Source of the DNA: a virus
Virus record (IMG/VR): IMGVR_UViG_3300042542_003555
Coordinates: 62,001 to 126,000 of that record
DNA: 64,000 bases
Reading direction: 5' to 3' (one strand)
The position numbers and the translations under genes are program-made. This document shows positions 53,447 through 62,639 of this stretch, one piece after another. The notes beneath the pieces were generated by a model that worked only from the letters and a program-made list of their open reading frames with translations, did no database searches and was not told the origin of the DNA. Each line of letters begins with the position of its first letter. Position 1 is the first letter of the stretch.

Positions 53447-53824
53447 TTATTTCATTAGTAGGAACTTGATGCCTTTCATTTTACCTTCAGGCGAGGTTTC
53501 TTTATCTCCATTTCTGGAAATAAAAAATATATCGGAGTGAGGATAGCACATTTGTACTATTTTGAGAAGTTGACATGCGGTACCGTCAGTATCATTATAC
53601 ATAAAAACTTCATCAACGTATTTGATACTTCTGACGATATCCGATCTTGAGTTGTAGTTTTGAACAAAACCTTTTTCATACTTTGTTAGGTAAATATCGG
53701 AGTGTACACCGACAATTAGCCAATCACCTTTTTTTCTAGCCTTTTTGAGAAATTCAATATCTGATAATTCTATAGGATCAAAAGTGCCAATCGTTACAAT
53801 TATTTTTTCTTTTCTTGTTTTCAT
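53447..53824 (-). CDS. Cytidylyltransferase-like protein with degenerate active site
   Basis: 125 residues from the ATG at 53824 (ATGA overlap upstream). Fold cues of the nucleotidyltransferase family: IIVTIGTFDP, L-I-V-G-V-H-S-D-I-Y, then a R-S-D-I-V-R and V-D-E-V-F-M block. But the catalytic H-x-G-H is missing: after G-T-F-D-P-I comes E19-L-S-D22. Probably inactive as a transferase and kept for another role, for example binding. Confidence 0.7.
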   Translation of the reverse strand: MKTRKEKIIVTIGTFDPIELSDIEFLKKARKKGDWLIVGVHSDIYLTKYEKGFVQNYNSRSDIVRSIKYVDEVFMYNDTDGTACQLLKIVQMCYPHSDIFFISRNGDKETSPEGKMKGIKFLLMK

Positions 53825-54243
53825 GGTAACATGTTGGGAAAACACTCCTTGACAAAATTATATGTCAATCCTTTTACACCTAAATCTTTCTTAAATATTC
53901 CAATAATCACTTCTGCTTCTCTTGGTTCTAAAGATTCTAAAAGTTGAATTAGAAGTTCATTCTTTCTCTGTTCTGTTAAATTTTGAGAAGTAGGATGTCC
54001 TTCTTGAAACAAATAAATTCTTCTTAGTTCTGTTCCTAGATGAGCAAAAGAAACACCAGGTAAGGTATCAGGAATTTTATAATTATCAGGAATTTCTTTC
54101 ACAGTCCATTTGTAATTTGGATGAAAGGTGTATTCCAAAACTTTAACAAGGGTTGGAGAAAGATTGTTTTGTATTACGAGTTTTCTATCTGCCTTTGTCT
54201 TTACTTCTTCAAATTCATCCAATATTTCATAAATGTTTCTCAT
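53821..54243 (-). CDS. Conserved phage protein, DUF6433-like
   Basis: 140 residues, all-alpha. IYEILDEFEEVKTKADRKLV, P-N-Y-K-W-T-V-K-E-I-P and L-L-E-S-L-E-P-R-E-A-E-V match a family conserved in T4-like phages that sits between RNase H and other replication genes. Function unknown. Confidence 0.72.
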   Translation of the reverse strand: MRNIYEILDEFEEVKTKADRKLVIQNNLSPTLVKVLEYTFHPNYKWTVKEIPDNYKIPDTLPGVSFAHLGTELRRIYLFQEGHPTSQNLTEQRKNELLIQLLESLEPREAEVIIGIFKKDLGVKGLTYNFVKECFPNMLP

Positions 54244-55100
54244 TAAAATTCCTCAATAACGTCCATCAGGTTCTTCAGTCGGTTCTCAATAAAGTAATTC
54301 AACAACTTACTTCTAGGAGCAGGTTTTGTTTCTTCATAAGTATTTATGATTTTCTCCTTTATATCACCTGGTATTAAAGACAGGTCAATTAGGAGTTGAT
54401 TACGGGTAAAGCCAGTATTTGCTATAGATTCATAGTTACTGTAATGCTCAGATAGAAATTTATCTAGTTTTCCTTTTGTAATAGGAGTCTGACGTTTATC
54501 TAGAACAAAACAATCTGAAGAAGATAAGATATTTGGTATACCATCACCTTTGTCACCTTTGATGATTTTTTCTTTCAGGTCTTTTTGTGGATTCTCTGAA
54601 ATGACAAACTTCTTCAAAGCAGGATTATATTGCTTTACACTAAATTCACTTCTACTGTTATATGCTTGAAGTTGTAAGAAATCACCATCACTGGAAAGAA
54701 TCAAGATATTTTCGTGCATGATATGACGAGGAACTAATGTGCCTATAATATCATCAGCTTCGGCCCCTTCAACATCAATTACTTTGTATGGAAAATTTTC
54801 CTTGAGTTCGCTTTTTAGTTTGGCGAGAATATCAAAGATTAGGTGCCAATCAAGATCAGATTTCTCTCTGGCTTTTTTGCGGCCTGCTTTGTAGAAAGGA
54901 AATACAGATTTACGCCAATAGTTACGATTGTCGCAACACAGCACAATTTCACCATATTCACGAAATTTATTGGTGTGGGTGCGAATGACATTGAGCACCA
55001 TATGGCGAACTAGTCCTTCTTCCAGTTTCACATTTTTTTGGGATGCAATCTGAGCCATGATGCCAGAAAGCAGGACTTGATTTAGGTCAATTAATATCAT
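54243..55100 (-). CDS. rnh: RNase H, FEN-1-type 5'-3' nuclease
   Basis: 285 residues (T4 RNase H 305). ILIDLNQVLLSGIM opening (metal D), C-C-D-N-R-N-Y-W-R, E-G-A-E-A-D-D-I-I-G, S-S-D-G-D-F-L-Q-L and G-D-K-G-D-G-I-P-N: the acidic metal sites of the FEN/T4 RNase H family. Removes RNA primers from Okazaki fragments with gp32. Shares TAATG with the next gene. Confidence 0.88.
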   Translation of the reverse strand: MILIDLNQVLLSGIMAQIASQKNVKLEEGLVRHMVLNVIRTHTNKFREYGEIVLCCDNRNYWRKSVFPFYKAGRKKAREKSDLDWHLIFDILAKLKSELKENFPYKVIDVEGAEADDIIGTLVPRHIMHENILILSSDGDFLQLQAYNSRSEFSVKQYNPALKKFVISENPQKDLKEKIIKGDKGDGIPNILSSSDCFVLDKRQTPITKGKLDKFLSEHYSNYESIANTGFTRNQLLIDLSLIPGDIKEKIINTYEETKPAPRSKLLNYFIENRLKNLMDVIEEF

Positions 55101-55127
55101 GATAACACTCTTTGTTCAGGAAACTCT

Positions 55128-55156
55128 ATATTACACTAGTTCATTTACTTTGTCAA
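55128..55156 (-). promoter_or_regulatory. Sigma70-type promoter inside the 55131 gene
   Basis: TTGACA (55156-55151), 17-base spacer, TAATAT (55133-55128), positioned 28 bases upstream of RNase H. Confidence 0.65.
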
Positions 55157-55475
55157 ATATATTTGTAACAAAGCTACCAGATGTTGTTGTTTTTTTAGCA
55201 ACGAAGCCATAAAAATCACAGGTTATCATTCTGGAAACATATTCTAGAGGTTCTATTAAAATTGCTTCAAATAAATCCGGATCTATAGGATTACCTTCAT
55301 CATCTCTTTTGAATACCATAATATGATACATATTTCCCAATTCACTCATATCAAGACTTTCACCTGGATCTCTATATTTTGCTCCTTCAACACTTACAGA
55401 ATCTTCTTCTGGTCCAGGAACAAAGAAGAAAGCATCAAAATTGTCATTCTTCATTTCTTTGAGAAACTCTAGCAT
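55131..55475 (-). CDS. Hypothetical protein
   Basis: 114 residues, acidic. NDNFDAFFFVPGPEEDSVS, then a strand-rich centre. Overlaps the 55444 gene by 32 bases. Not recognised. Confidence 0.6.
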   Translation of the reverse strand: MLEFLKEMKNDNFDAFFFVPGPEEDSVSVEGAKYRDPGESLDMSELGNMYHIMVFKRDDEGNPIDPDLFEAILIEPLEYVSRMITCDFYGFVAKKTTTSGSFVTNIFDKVNELV

Positions 55476-55881
55476 TATAGTCCTTAATATGTGATTTTCT
55501 AACTCTTACCATTATCCAAACGTTGTAGTAATCTTCACTTTCCATCACACCACGAACGAACTGTTCCTTCGCTTCAAGATATCCACATTCACCTTTTGTT
55601 TTGCATAGATGTAGAATCTCTCTAGAAAAGTTTTCTTCTCCGTGTAGTTTAACATCATTTACAAGTTCTGTGTTGGAACCATAGTAAGTTTGCCAATCAC
55701 TTGCTACTTTCACTTTTTTCTTTTTACCTTTGACTTGTTTGGTTTTGGCAGAATAAAAAAATTTCTTACCTATGTATTTTCTTTTATTCGTGAGATTAGT
55801 AATCTCGTAAACGAATCCGTAGTTATCACCAATCAAGTCTTCCGTAAAATCAATATTATTATATGTCCAATTTAGTCCCAT
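55444..55881 (-). CDS. GIY-YIG-like putative endonuclease
   Basis: 145 residues. G-F-V-Y at 22-25 and K-Y-I-G-K-K at 35-40 form the GIY-YIG pair; then W-Q-T-Y-Y-G-S-N, and E-N-F-S-R-E-I-L with a late Glu. Unlike the 12513 protein it lacks C-terminal repeats. Conserved in T4-like aquatic phages at a similar position, so it may be a fixed repair or recombination nuclease and not a mobile one. Confidence 0.72.
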   Translation of the reverse strand: MGLNWTYNNIDFTEDLIGDNYGFVYEITNLTNKRKYIGKKFFYSAKTKQVKGKKKKVKVASDWQTYYGSNTELVNDVKLHGEENFSREILHLCKTKGECGYLEAKEQFVRGVMESEDYYNVWIMVRVRKSHIKDYNARVSQRNEE

Positions 55882-56057
55882 TCTTCATCATCTTCAGAGT
55901 CCTCATCTTCTATATATTCTTCTTGAATTTCTTCGATGGGCTCTCCGCAAAATGGACAATGTTCTGGATATTCTTGAGACACAAATTCCTCAGTATAGTT
56001 AATTTGATAAGATGATTCGCAGTTGTGACATTCTGCTGTTATTATTTTGTCGTTCAT
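55872..56057 (-). CDS. Small zinc-ribbon protein
   Basis: 61 residues: C-x-x-C (CHNC) and C-x-x-C (CPFC) zinc ribbon followed by a very acidic tail (EEIQEEYIEDEDSEDDEEWD). Overlaps the endonuclease by 10 bases. Possible glutaredoxin-like partner of the reductase genes upstream, which I cannot show. Confidence 0.62.
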   Translation of the reverse strand: MNDKIITAECHNCESSYQINYTEEFVSQEYPEHCPFCGEPIEEIQEEYIEDEDSEDDEEWD

Positions 56058-56066
56058 TTTGTTTCC

Positions 56067-57053
56067 TTAGTGTGCCCATACATCCGCCCAATCTCCAGAC
56101 AAAGCACCTTTCGCATAATCAGTTGCTCTATTCTCAAAGAAGTTGGTGTGTGTTGGTGCATTAATCATTTCTTCTACCCAAGGTAGAGGATTTCTTTTTA
56201 CTTTAAAGATTCCTTTTAGTCCTAGACTAATCAATCTTCTATCTGCAATATAACGAATATATTTTTTCACTTCCTCAGCAGTCAGTCCTTCCATTTCATT
56301 TACACTAAATGCCAAGTCAATAAACTTATCTTCAAGTTCAACCATTCTTTCAGCAATAGTATAAATTCTGCTTTTCAAATCGTCGTTCCAAATTTCCTTA
56401 TTTTCTTCAACATAAGTTCTAAACAACTTAATCATAGATTCGCAATGTTGTGTCTCATCTACAATTGACCACGTTACAATCTGACCCATACCCTTCATCT
56501 TACCGGTGCGTGGGAAGTTAAGTAACATGATAAAGGAACTGAATAGTTGCATTCCTTCGGTGAAAGCAGAGAATACTGCAATATGAGTAGCAGTAGAAGT
56601 CCTATCGCCATTCTGTGAGCTAAGATTAAGAATATAATCGTGCTTCTCACGCATCTCTGCATATTCCAAGAATTCATTGTAGGTTGTCTCCGGTAATCCT
56701 AGTGTCTCAATAAGATGTGAGTATGCTGCGATGTGTAGTGCTTCTCTTGCTGCAAAACCAAGAAGCATCATTCTCACTTCAGGTTGAGCAAAGTATGGTA
56801 GATAGTTTTTAACATAACCACCAGCAACATCAATATCGCCTTGAGTGAAGAATCTAAAAATATGTGTTAGGAATTTCTTTTCTGAGTCTGTGAGTTTTTT
56901 CTTCCAATCTTTTACATCTTCTAACATTGGAACTTCTGTGTGAAGCCAGTGAGACTGCTCATGTTTCAACCATGAATCATATGCCCACGGATAGTTAAAT
57001 GGTTTAAACGATGTTCTATCTTCTGTTAAATCTGATTGTTGCTTCTTGATCAT
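56067..57053 (-). CDS. nrdB: Ribonucleotide reductase small subunit NrdB
   Basis: 328 residues (E. coli 376). Diiron ligands: D in GDIDVAGGY, E-x-x-H in REALHIAAY, where Y (four after His) is the radical tyrosine position, then E in F-T-E-G-M-Q-L and E-x-x-H in I-V-D-E-T-Q-H. Class Ia type. Forms the active enzyme with NrdA (58479). Both reductase genes, ThyX and the primase lie in one leftward block. Confidence 0.93.
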   Translation of the reverse strand: MIKKQQSDLTEDRTSFKPFNYPWAYDSWLKHEQSHWLHTEVPMLEDVKDWKKKLTDSEKKFLTHIFRFFTQGDIDVAGGYVKNYLPYFAQPEVRMMLLGFAAREALHIAAYSHLIETLGLPETTYNEFLEYAEMREKHDYILNLSSQNGDRTSTATHIAVFSAFTEGMQLFSSFIMLLNFPRTGKMKGMGQIVTWSIVDETQHCESMIKLFRTYVEENKEIWNDDLKSRIYTIAERMVELEDKFIDLAFSVNEMEGLTAEEVKKYIRYIADRRLISLGLKGIFKVKRNPLPWVEEMINAPTHTNFFENRATDYAKGALSGDWADVWAH

Positions 57054-57070
57054 TCTTCTTCTTCTCCTGT

Positions 57071-57709
57071 TTATTCTTCATACATTACGGTATTAGTATC
57101 ACCTAATGTCCATTTTGGTTTTTGTTCTACAACATATTTCTTTGTACATACCTTAAAATCTGGAAACTTCATTTCTTTTGGATTGCTTGCTGCATCTAAA
57201 AATAAACAACGATTATTTGGTTGTGCTGCGAACTGTCCATTATCTAGTTGCATAAAGTTAAAGCTCTTATGGTCTTCTGGCCATTCTGCATAACTTGTAT
57301 CAATAATATTCAAGTCGGGTGCAGAATGGTCTACTGTAAATAGATATTCGCCCTCATAGAAGTTTTTATCTTTTGCATAAAACTTGCAAGTCAAGTTGCG
57401 TAGAAATGCTTTTTGTATGACTGCAAAATCATAACTAAAACAATCCCAGATTTGTAATGTGTCTAGAGGTAAAAACTTCTTAGGGTCAAGATTCTCTGTG
57501 CGTGATACATACGCATGTAAAGGTAATTTGTCATAAACTGCGCCATAGTTTGGTAAGTATGCCTCTATTCTAAATGCTTGACCACGAATGCTTTTGATTG
57601 ATACCCATATACACGGTTCATATTCACCATGCCCCTTTTCAAAGTCATATAAAAACTCTTTGCGTATATAACAATGAACTGGTGGTATGTTAGCTACAAG
57701 ATGTGCCAT
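57071..57709 (-). CDS. Conserved hypothetical phage protein
   Basis: 212 residues from the ATG at 57709. AHLVANIPPVHCYIRKEFLY, I-W-V-S-I-K-S-I-R-G-Q-A-F, then a Y-A-E-W-P-E-D-H and R-C-L-F-L-D near the end. Well conserved between NrdA and NrdB genes in T4-like aquatic phages. No function known. Overlaps the 48-codon gene by 20 bases. Confidence 0.7.
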   Translation of the reverse strand: MAHLVANIPPVHCYIRKEFLYDFEKGHGEYEPCIWVSIKSIRGQAFRIEAYLPNYGAVYDKLPLHAYVSRTENLDPKKFLPLDTLQIWDCFSYDFAVIQKAFLRNLTCKFYAKDKNFYEGEYLFTVDHSAPDLNIIDTSYAEWPEDHKSFNFMQLDNGQFAAQPNNRCLFLDAASNPKEMKFPDFKVCTKKYVVEQKPKWTLGDTNTVMYEE

Positions 57710-57836
57710 TTTTCTTCTCTTCCTCTTTTTTACATTCAATAGGTGGCTTTTCTGGCCATACTTTTTCTTTAATGTATGTTGCACCAAACCAACCCCATGC
57801 GGAAAAGAAACCCCACATAATGATTTCGCCTATCAT
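57690..57836 (-). CDS. Small membrane protein
   Basis: 48 residues: MWGFFSAWGWFGATYIKEKV, one short membrane helix rich in Trp and Phe, then a charged tail with two Cys. GGAGAAATA before the ATG. I recall nearly the same peptide near nrd genes in T4-like cyanophages. Confidence 0.65.
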   Translation of the reverse strand: MIGEIIMWGFFSAWGWFGATYIKEKVWPEKPPIECKKEEEKKNGTSCS

Positions 57837-57837
57837 A

Positions 57838-58479
57838 TTATTTCTCCATTAATCTATTGACAAAATTCAACAACAGATGATGCTTATTTCCATTCCAGTG
57901 TTTTTTCATCCATGAATAACTATCATACCAATGTTTTTCTGCTTCAAGATGACATGCAATTAGTCCTATGTTATTTTGTATAATAGCCATAGGATCACCA
58001 TTCATGTATCTTGCTATCGTTTCAAATTTTGTTTCATCTCCTGTAACTGCAAATCCATCGTAAAAGTACATTCTTTCCCGCTGATGGTTCCAGTCAACTT
58101 CCAAATATTTGGCGTGTGGTCTTTTTGTGTCTGTGTTTGGTCTTTTAATATACTGCGTGGTGGTAACGTCATCAGATAGAACATCAAGATAATAGTGGTT
58201 GGCCCAATAACCACCCATACAGATTCCGAGATACTTACCACCATCTTGTACAAATCTACGGATTCTGTCGCCATTATTGGCAAAGCACATATCAAACTTA
58301 CTAGCATCACCAAAGCCGCCTGGGATGCATACAATATCAACGTCATCAAAGAAGTCATCTTCAAGTTCATGTTTAGTGAATATCTTAAACCTATAGTTCG
58401 GTGTCAATGCATTAATGATACCATTGCCTGATTGCACCGAACAATACGGCTGGTGCATAAACATTGCAATCGTTTTCAT
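57838..58479 (-). CDS. Glutamine amidotransferase-like (biotin ligase N-terminal family)
   Basis: 213 residues. IVCIPGGFGDA, then YLGICMGGYWAN with the nucleophile Cys in G-I-C-M-G-G, and H-L-E near residue 178. This is the BPL_N glutamine-amidotransferase-like domain. It directly follows nrdA, TAATG-coupled, as in related phages. Role unknown; perhaps a proteolytic or amidase function. Confidence 0.75.
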   Translation of the reverse strand: MKTIAMFMHQPYCSVQSGNGIINALTPNYRFKIFTKHELEDDFFDDVDIVCIPGGFGDASKFDMCFANNGDRIRRFVQDGGKYLGICMGGYWANHYYLDVLSDDVTTTQYIKRPNTDTKRPHAKYLEVDWNHQRERMYFYDGFAVTGDETKFETIARYMNGDPMAIIQNNIGLIACHLEAEKHWYDSYSWMKKHWNGNKHHLLLNFVNRLMEK

Positions 58480-60263
58480 TAACCCTCACATGCAATACAA
58501 TCATTTCCTTGTGCAATTTGTGTCATATCAAGTTCTTTAATTACTTGGCGTTCAATTCTCTTTGATACTTTATCTGCTTTACCGATCTTTTCACTTCTGC
58601 AATAGTACAGCGACTTCAAACCTTTCTTCCACGCCATGAAATGAATAGCATGTATGTATTTGATATTTGCATCAGGTCTAAAGAATAGATTCAAAGACTG
58701 TGCTTGATCAATATATTGTTGTCTATCTGCTGCTAGGTCAATTACCCAACGCTGATCAATTTCCATTGATGTTTTAAATACAGCCTTTTCATTTTCATCA
58801 AGAATGTCTAGGTGTTGTACTGAACCATCGTTTGCAATAATACTAGACCAAATATCATTATACTCTTGTTCATCGGGTACTTTCTTTTTGATGATTGCAT
58901 CTAGCCATCTATTCTTGTTTAAATAGGCTCCAGAAAGAGTATCTTGTCTATAGGCATTGGCACGATAAGGCTCAACAGAAGGGCTAGTATTCCCCATGAT
59001 AATAGAGCTAGAAGCATTAGGAGCAATGGCCATAAGATGACTGAAACGATATCCGGTCCCTCCAGCATCTGGCGCTTCACCACGTTCACTCCCCAATTCA
59101 AGATTCGCTTCATTTAATTTTTCTCTGATGTGTTTAAAGATTTTGTTGTTGGCGACTTTTGCCATGACACCCTCAAAAGCAATACCATTACGCTGTAGAT
59201 AAGCGTGGAAACCGAGAGCACCAATCCCAATGCTACGCTCACGGGATGCAGAATATTTTGCACGGCTGATTGTGTCAGGAGCATTATCAATAAAATACTG
59301 TAACACGTTATCAAGCATCTCAGCAACATCTCTGAGGAATAATGGTTCGTTCTTCCATTCATCATAAGTCTCCAGATTCAATGATGATAAACAACATACT
59401 GCGGTTCGTTCTTCATTGGTGGGTAACACAATTTCACTGCAAAGGTTAGATTGATGAATTTTCAATCCTTTATTTTTCAACCATTGAGGCATTTGTTTGT
59501 TACTTGTATCAATAAAGTGAATGTATGGTTCACCAGTATGCATTCTCAATTCTAGAATCATCTGCCACAAATGTCTTGCTGATACTACTTCTCTTACTTC
59601 TCCACTATGCGGATCTTTTAGTTCCCAATCATCGTTTGCTTGTGGATCTAACATGCAGTTTTCAATGATGGACATAAAGTCATCTGTGATATTGATACCG
59701 TGATGTAGATTTAAACATCTGACGTTTGGATCTCCCGTTGGCTTTCGCATCTCCAAGAACGGAATAACGTCAGGATGAGATATGTCAAGATAAGCGGCAT
59801 AAGAACCACGGCGAGTGCGGCCTTGACGATAAGCCAAAGAGCTTGAATCATAAATTTTAAGATGAGGCATAACGCCAGTAGACTTATCATCAGCAGAGCG
59901 GATGCCAAAGCCAATACCCACTCCACCTCCGAGCATACTGAGCCAATTAGTTTCTGATAAGTTGTCAACTAGTCCTTCCGCAGTATCTTCAATATAGTTG
60001 AGAAAACAAGATATAGGCATTCCACGCTTAGAACGACCAAAAGAAAGAATAGGCGTAGAATAAGATAGCCAATGTCTACTACTATATTCATACAACCTTT
60101 GAGCATGTTCTGGATTACTTCCGAAACTCTTTGATACAAATGCAAATCTGTGTTGCGGAGATTCTTCATCTTCTCGCATATATGATTCTTTAAGTCTTTT
60201 GATTCCAAGTTCATCAAATAATTTATCTCTCTCTAAGTCTATCTTGATTCCTAAATATTCCAT
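58479..60263 (-). CDS. nrdA: Ribonucleotide reductase large subunit NrdA (short form)
   Basis: 594 residues against 761 in E. coli; the N-terminal ATP-cone is missing, so dATP feedback is probably absent. STPILSFGR, G-G-G-V-G-I-G-F-G, N-L-C-S-E-I (catalytic Cys with N and E), P-N-A-S-S-S, and the C-terminal C-x-x-C (DCIACEG) are intact. Feeds deoxynucleotides to replication. Loss of allosteric control is common in lytic phages. Confidence 0.93.
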   Translation of the reverse strand: MEYLGIKIDLERDKLFDELGIKRLKESYMREDEESPQHRFAFVSKSFGSNPEHAQRLYEYSSRHWLSYSTPILSFGRSKRGMPISCFLNYIEDTAEGLVDNLSETNWLSMLGGGVGIGFGIRSADDKSTGVMPHLKIYDSSSLAYRQGRTRRGSYAAYLDISHPDVIPFLEMRKPTGDPNVRCLNLHHGINITDDFMSIIENCMLDPQANDDWELKDPHSGEVREVVSARHLWQMILELRMHTGEPYIHFIDTSNKQMPQWLKNKGLKIHQSNLCSEIVLPTNEERTAVCCLSSLNLETYDEWKNEPLFLRDVAEMLDNVLQYFIDNAPDTISRAKYSASRERSIGIGALGFHAYLQRNGIAFEGVMAKVANNKIFKHIREKLNEANLELGSERGEAPDAGGTGYRFSHLMAIAPNASSSIIMGNTSPSVEPYRANAYRQDTLSGAYLNKNRWLDAIIKKKVPDEQEYNDIWSSIIANDGSVQHLDILDENEKAVFKTSMEIDQRWVIDLAADRQQYIDQAQSLNLFFRPDANIKYIHAIHFMAWKKGLKSLYYCRSEKIGKADKVSKRIERQVIKELDMTQIAQGNDCIACEG

Positions 60264-60276
60264 TTCTTCTGCCTTA

Positions 60277-60921
60277 TTATTGTTGTACGAATTCTTCTAT
60301 CATCGGGAAAATAGGTTCAATAGCCTTTGCACATGCTATAGCAATTTCTTGATGTTCTTTTTGTGTACCATTTGCACTCCTGAGTTGTATATAGTGTACC
60401 CAAGAACGTAAAGTTCCGTTCATATACAGGCGAGAAGGGGTCATACCCTCAGGTAATACTACTCTCGCTTGTTCTTTAGCAATCCCGTTTTTTATTGCCC
60501 AATCGTAGACCTGTTGTACTTTAAATGCTACTGCTGCTTGGTGTTCTTGCCATCTTTCTTTAGTATATTCATCATCAGTTTCAATACTCTTTTGGCGATT
60601 TTTATAATCCTGTAGTCTTGCTTCACGGTATTCAAATTCATTTTCCACAACCGCATAACGTTGACTAAATTCTTGAAAAGAGAATGACCTATGGCGTAAT
60701 ATTTGCCTGGCTATGTCTCTTGTGGTATTGATTTCTAAACATACATTGACCATTTCAAGTGGTGACCAATGTTGATGTTTAATTAGGTAACGAACCAGCT
60801 TTTCTGCTGTATCGTTATTATCTTGGTTTGCTGGATTAGAAACTCTAGCAACAAAGGCTACTTGTTCCAAGAGGTTTCTTCCATCAGTTCCTTGAGAGTG
60901 AGACACTAGTTTTACATTCAT
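60277..60921 (-). CDS. thyX: Flavin-dependent thymidylate synthase ThyX
   Basis: 214 residues. R76-H-R-S-F-S-F-Q-E-F-S-Q-R-Y89 is the ThyX motif; the flavin-site H-x-S-P-L-E (HQHWSPLEM) and R in PEGMTPSRLYM are present. Makes dTMP from dUMP with FAD and methylenetetrahydrofolate. Confidence 0.95.
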   Translation of the reverse strand: MNVKLVSHSQGTDGRNLLEQVAFVARVSNPANQDNNDTAEKLVRYLIKHQHWSPLEMVNVCLEINTTRDIARQILRHRSFSFQEFSQRYAVVENEFEYREARLQDYKNRQKSIETDDEYTKERWQEHQAAVAFKVQQVYDWAIKNGIAKEQARVVLPEGMTPSRLYMNGTLRSWVHYIQLRSANGTQKEHQEIAIACAKAIEPIFPMIEEFVQQ

Positions 60922-60936
60922 TATAAAATCTCCATA

Positions 60937-61974
60937 CTAAACTTTTTTCCATTTGGAAAACTCAAGATTAGCTCTCAAATTACTGAAAGTAAATTTATCT
61001 ATAATATCCAATATTTCATCAGGCGAAATTCCTGCTAAAATCATGTCATTTATATCTTTTTGCTTGATGTTTTCCGGCAGTAATGTTACATTATATCCAG
61101 AAGCAATTGCTTTGCCGATTTGCTTTACAATATCTTTGTTTCTTGGTTCATTATCATACACTAAAACAAAATCAGTTAGCTCTAACTTCGCTGCTCTTGT
61201 TAGGTCCGCATCAGCAGTTGCAATTGCGTTTGGTAAAAACATTGAATCAATTGGTCCTTCAACAACATAAACTTTTTTATTTCTATTTAATTTATTCAAC
61301 CCATAAAACTTCATGTGTCCTTGAAGTAATTCATTCTCCACCAAGGTGATTGTGATGTAACGGATCTTTGATTCCGATAGCGCCCTACCCTGTATGGCAA
61401 AGAGTTCATTATTTTCGTCGTAGAACGGTATGATAAGCCTAGGGTCTTCCGATTTAAGATTTTCCTTTTCAACACCGAGAGATTGTACCAACATCTTGAA
61501 ATCAGGCGCAAAGAATAATTCCGAGAAATATTTCTCAGGAATCTTCCTCGCTTTAACATATGCTTTCGCATAATGCGATTCTGGTAAGGACTCAATTGTA
61601 TCCAACTCGATCTTCTTTTGCGTTGCCTTTTCATTGAACGCAGGTTGACTCTTGAATTCCTCAAAGGTTGGTTTCGGATAATTATGATTCCCGGTCTCCC
61701 CGTTAGTGAACCTTTCATAGGTATACTCTTTCAGTAAGGATGGATCTACAAACTTTAGAAAATTGTAAAAGGTATGACTGGCACCACAATTATGGCACCT
61801 GAAAAAGTAGTCATTACTTTTCTTGTAAACAAAACCTCTGGCTTTGGATTTATTCTTTTGTGAATCGCCACAAATAGGACACCTAAAGTTATACAGGTCT
61901 TGCTTTTTTTGAGCAAAACGTTCTAACTTTGGTGAAACTAGGTGTAGGAATTTTCTGTCAATATAGATGCTCAT
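60937..61974 (-). CDS. 61: DNA primase gp61
   Basis: 345 residues (T4: 342). Zinc site C32-P-I-C35 and C60-H-N-C63, then a TOPRIM domain (VYVVEGPIDSMFLPN, D-L-T-R-A, V-L-V-Y-D-N-E-P-R). DnaG-type primase making RNA primers with helicase gp41. Behind promoter 61981. Confidence 0.9.
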   Translation of the reverse strand: MSIYIDRKFLHLVSPKLERFAQKKQDLYNFRCPICGDSQKNKSKARGFVYKKSNDYFFRCHNCGASHTFYNFLKFVDPSLLKEYTYERFTNGETGNHNYPKPTFEEFKSQPAFNEKATQKKIELDTIESLPESHYAKAYVKARKIPEKYFSELFFAPDFKMLVQSLGVEKENLKSEDPRLIIPFYDENNELFAIQGRALSESKIRYITITLVENELLQGHMKFYGLNKLNRNKKVYVVEGPIDSMFLPNAIATADADLTRAAKLELTDFVLVYDNEPRNKDIVKQIGKAIASGYNVTLLPENIKQKDINDMILAGISPDEILDIIDKFTFSNLRANLEFSKWKKV

Positions 61975-61980
61975 GTTGTA

Positions 61981-62009
61981 ATGATATCACAAATTTGACA
62001 GATTGTAAA
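61981..62009 (-). promoter_or_regulatory. Sigma70-type promoter (leftward)
   Basis: TTTACA (62009-62004), 17-base spacer, TATCAT (61986-61981), only 7 bases before the primase ATG at 61974; the mRNA would start near or at the ATG (leaderless or nearly so). The hexamers deviate by one or two bases. Confidence 0.5.
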
Positions 62010-62020
62010 GTGGTAAAAAG

Positions 62021-62449
62021 TTATTTACCGATAAGACTGGAAAAAGTTTCTAAATTAATATTTGATATTAACCAAGATATGGCAATAACACCACCAACTA
62101 CCATCCACTTCCATTGCAGAAGTTTATCTAAAGATTCTTTTTCTTTGGAATTATGATCCTGCATATCTTTACGCATGGCTTTCAATTCATCCATGAGTCT
62201 CAACTCAGAATCTTGCAGCTTATCAAGAACCGTGTCTATTCTAACATGGATTTCTTTGATATCTGTCTCTGTTTCTAATCTTCTATTGTCCATGTCTGTA
62301 TATATTTTAGCAATATGTCTGTCGTGCTGATCGACCAGTTTCTCCATCACCTTATCCATTTTGTCGCAAAGAGTACATAGGGTGCTGACTTGTTGTTTCA
62401 GCACCCCTACGTCAATTTGCAGATTCACTACTTCTTTATCGTCAGACAT
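62021..62449 (-). CDS. Coiled-coil protein with C-terminal membrane anchor
   Basis: 142 residues from the ATG at 62449. Residues 5-110 form a long charged coiled coil (QIDVGVLKQQVSTLC...), then a transmembrane helix near the end (WMVVGGVIAISWLIS). Could be an i-spanin-like lysis protein or a membrane organiser; it sits beside the probable lysis genes. Confidence 0.65.
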   Translation of the reverse strand: MSDDKEVVNLQIDVGVLKQQVSTLCTLCDKMDKVMEKLVDQHDRHIAKIYTDMDNRRLETETDIKEIHVRIDTVLDKLQDSELRLMDELKAMRKDMQDHNSKEKESLDKLLQWKWMVVGGVIAISWLISNINLETFSSLIGK

Positions 62450-62459
62450 TTCTATTTCT

Positions 62460-62639
62460 TTACTTTTTTTCTGGAATTTTTGTACCATCTAATTTCTTAT
62501 GTACTTTAATTGTTTTACATACTTCTTTTTCTTTTTTAGTTTTGTTATCATATTCTTTGACACATACTTTTTTTTCTTCTGCGGCATACACTGATGTTAC
62601 AAGAAATAATGCAATTGCTAAGGCAAATATGTAGTTCAT
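62460..62639 (-). CDS. Small exported protein
   Basis: 59 residues; MNYIFALAIALFLVTSVYAA is a clear signal peptide (cleavage after A-A), then a short Lys-rich peptide with two Cys (VCVKEYDN, EVCKTI). ATGA-coupled to the upstream holin-like gene. Function unknown. Confidence 0.65.
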   Translation of the reverse strand: MNYIFALAIALFLVTSVYAAEEKKVCVKEYDNKTKKEKEVCKTIKVHKKLDGTKIPEKK

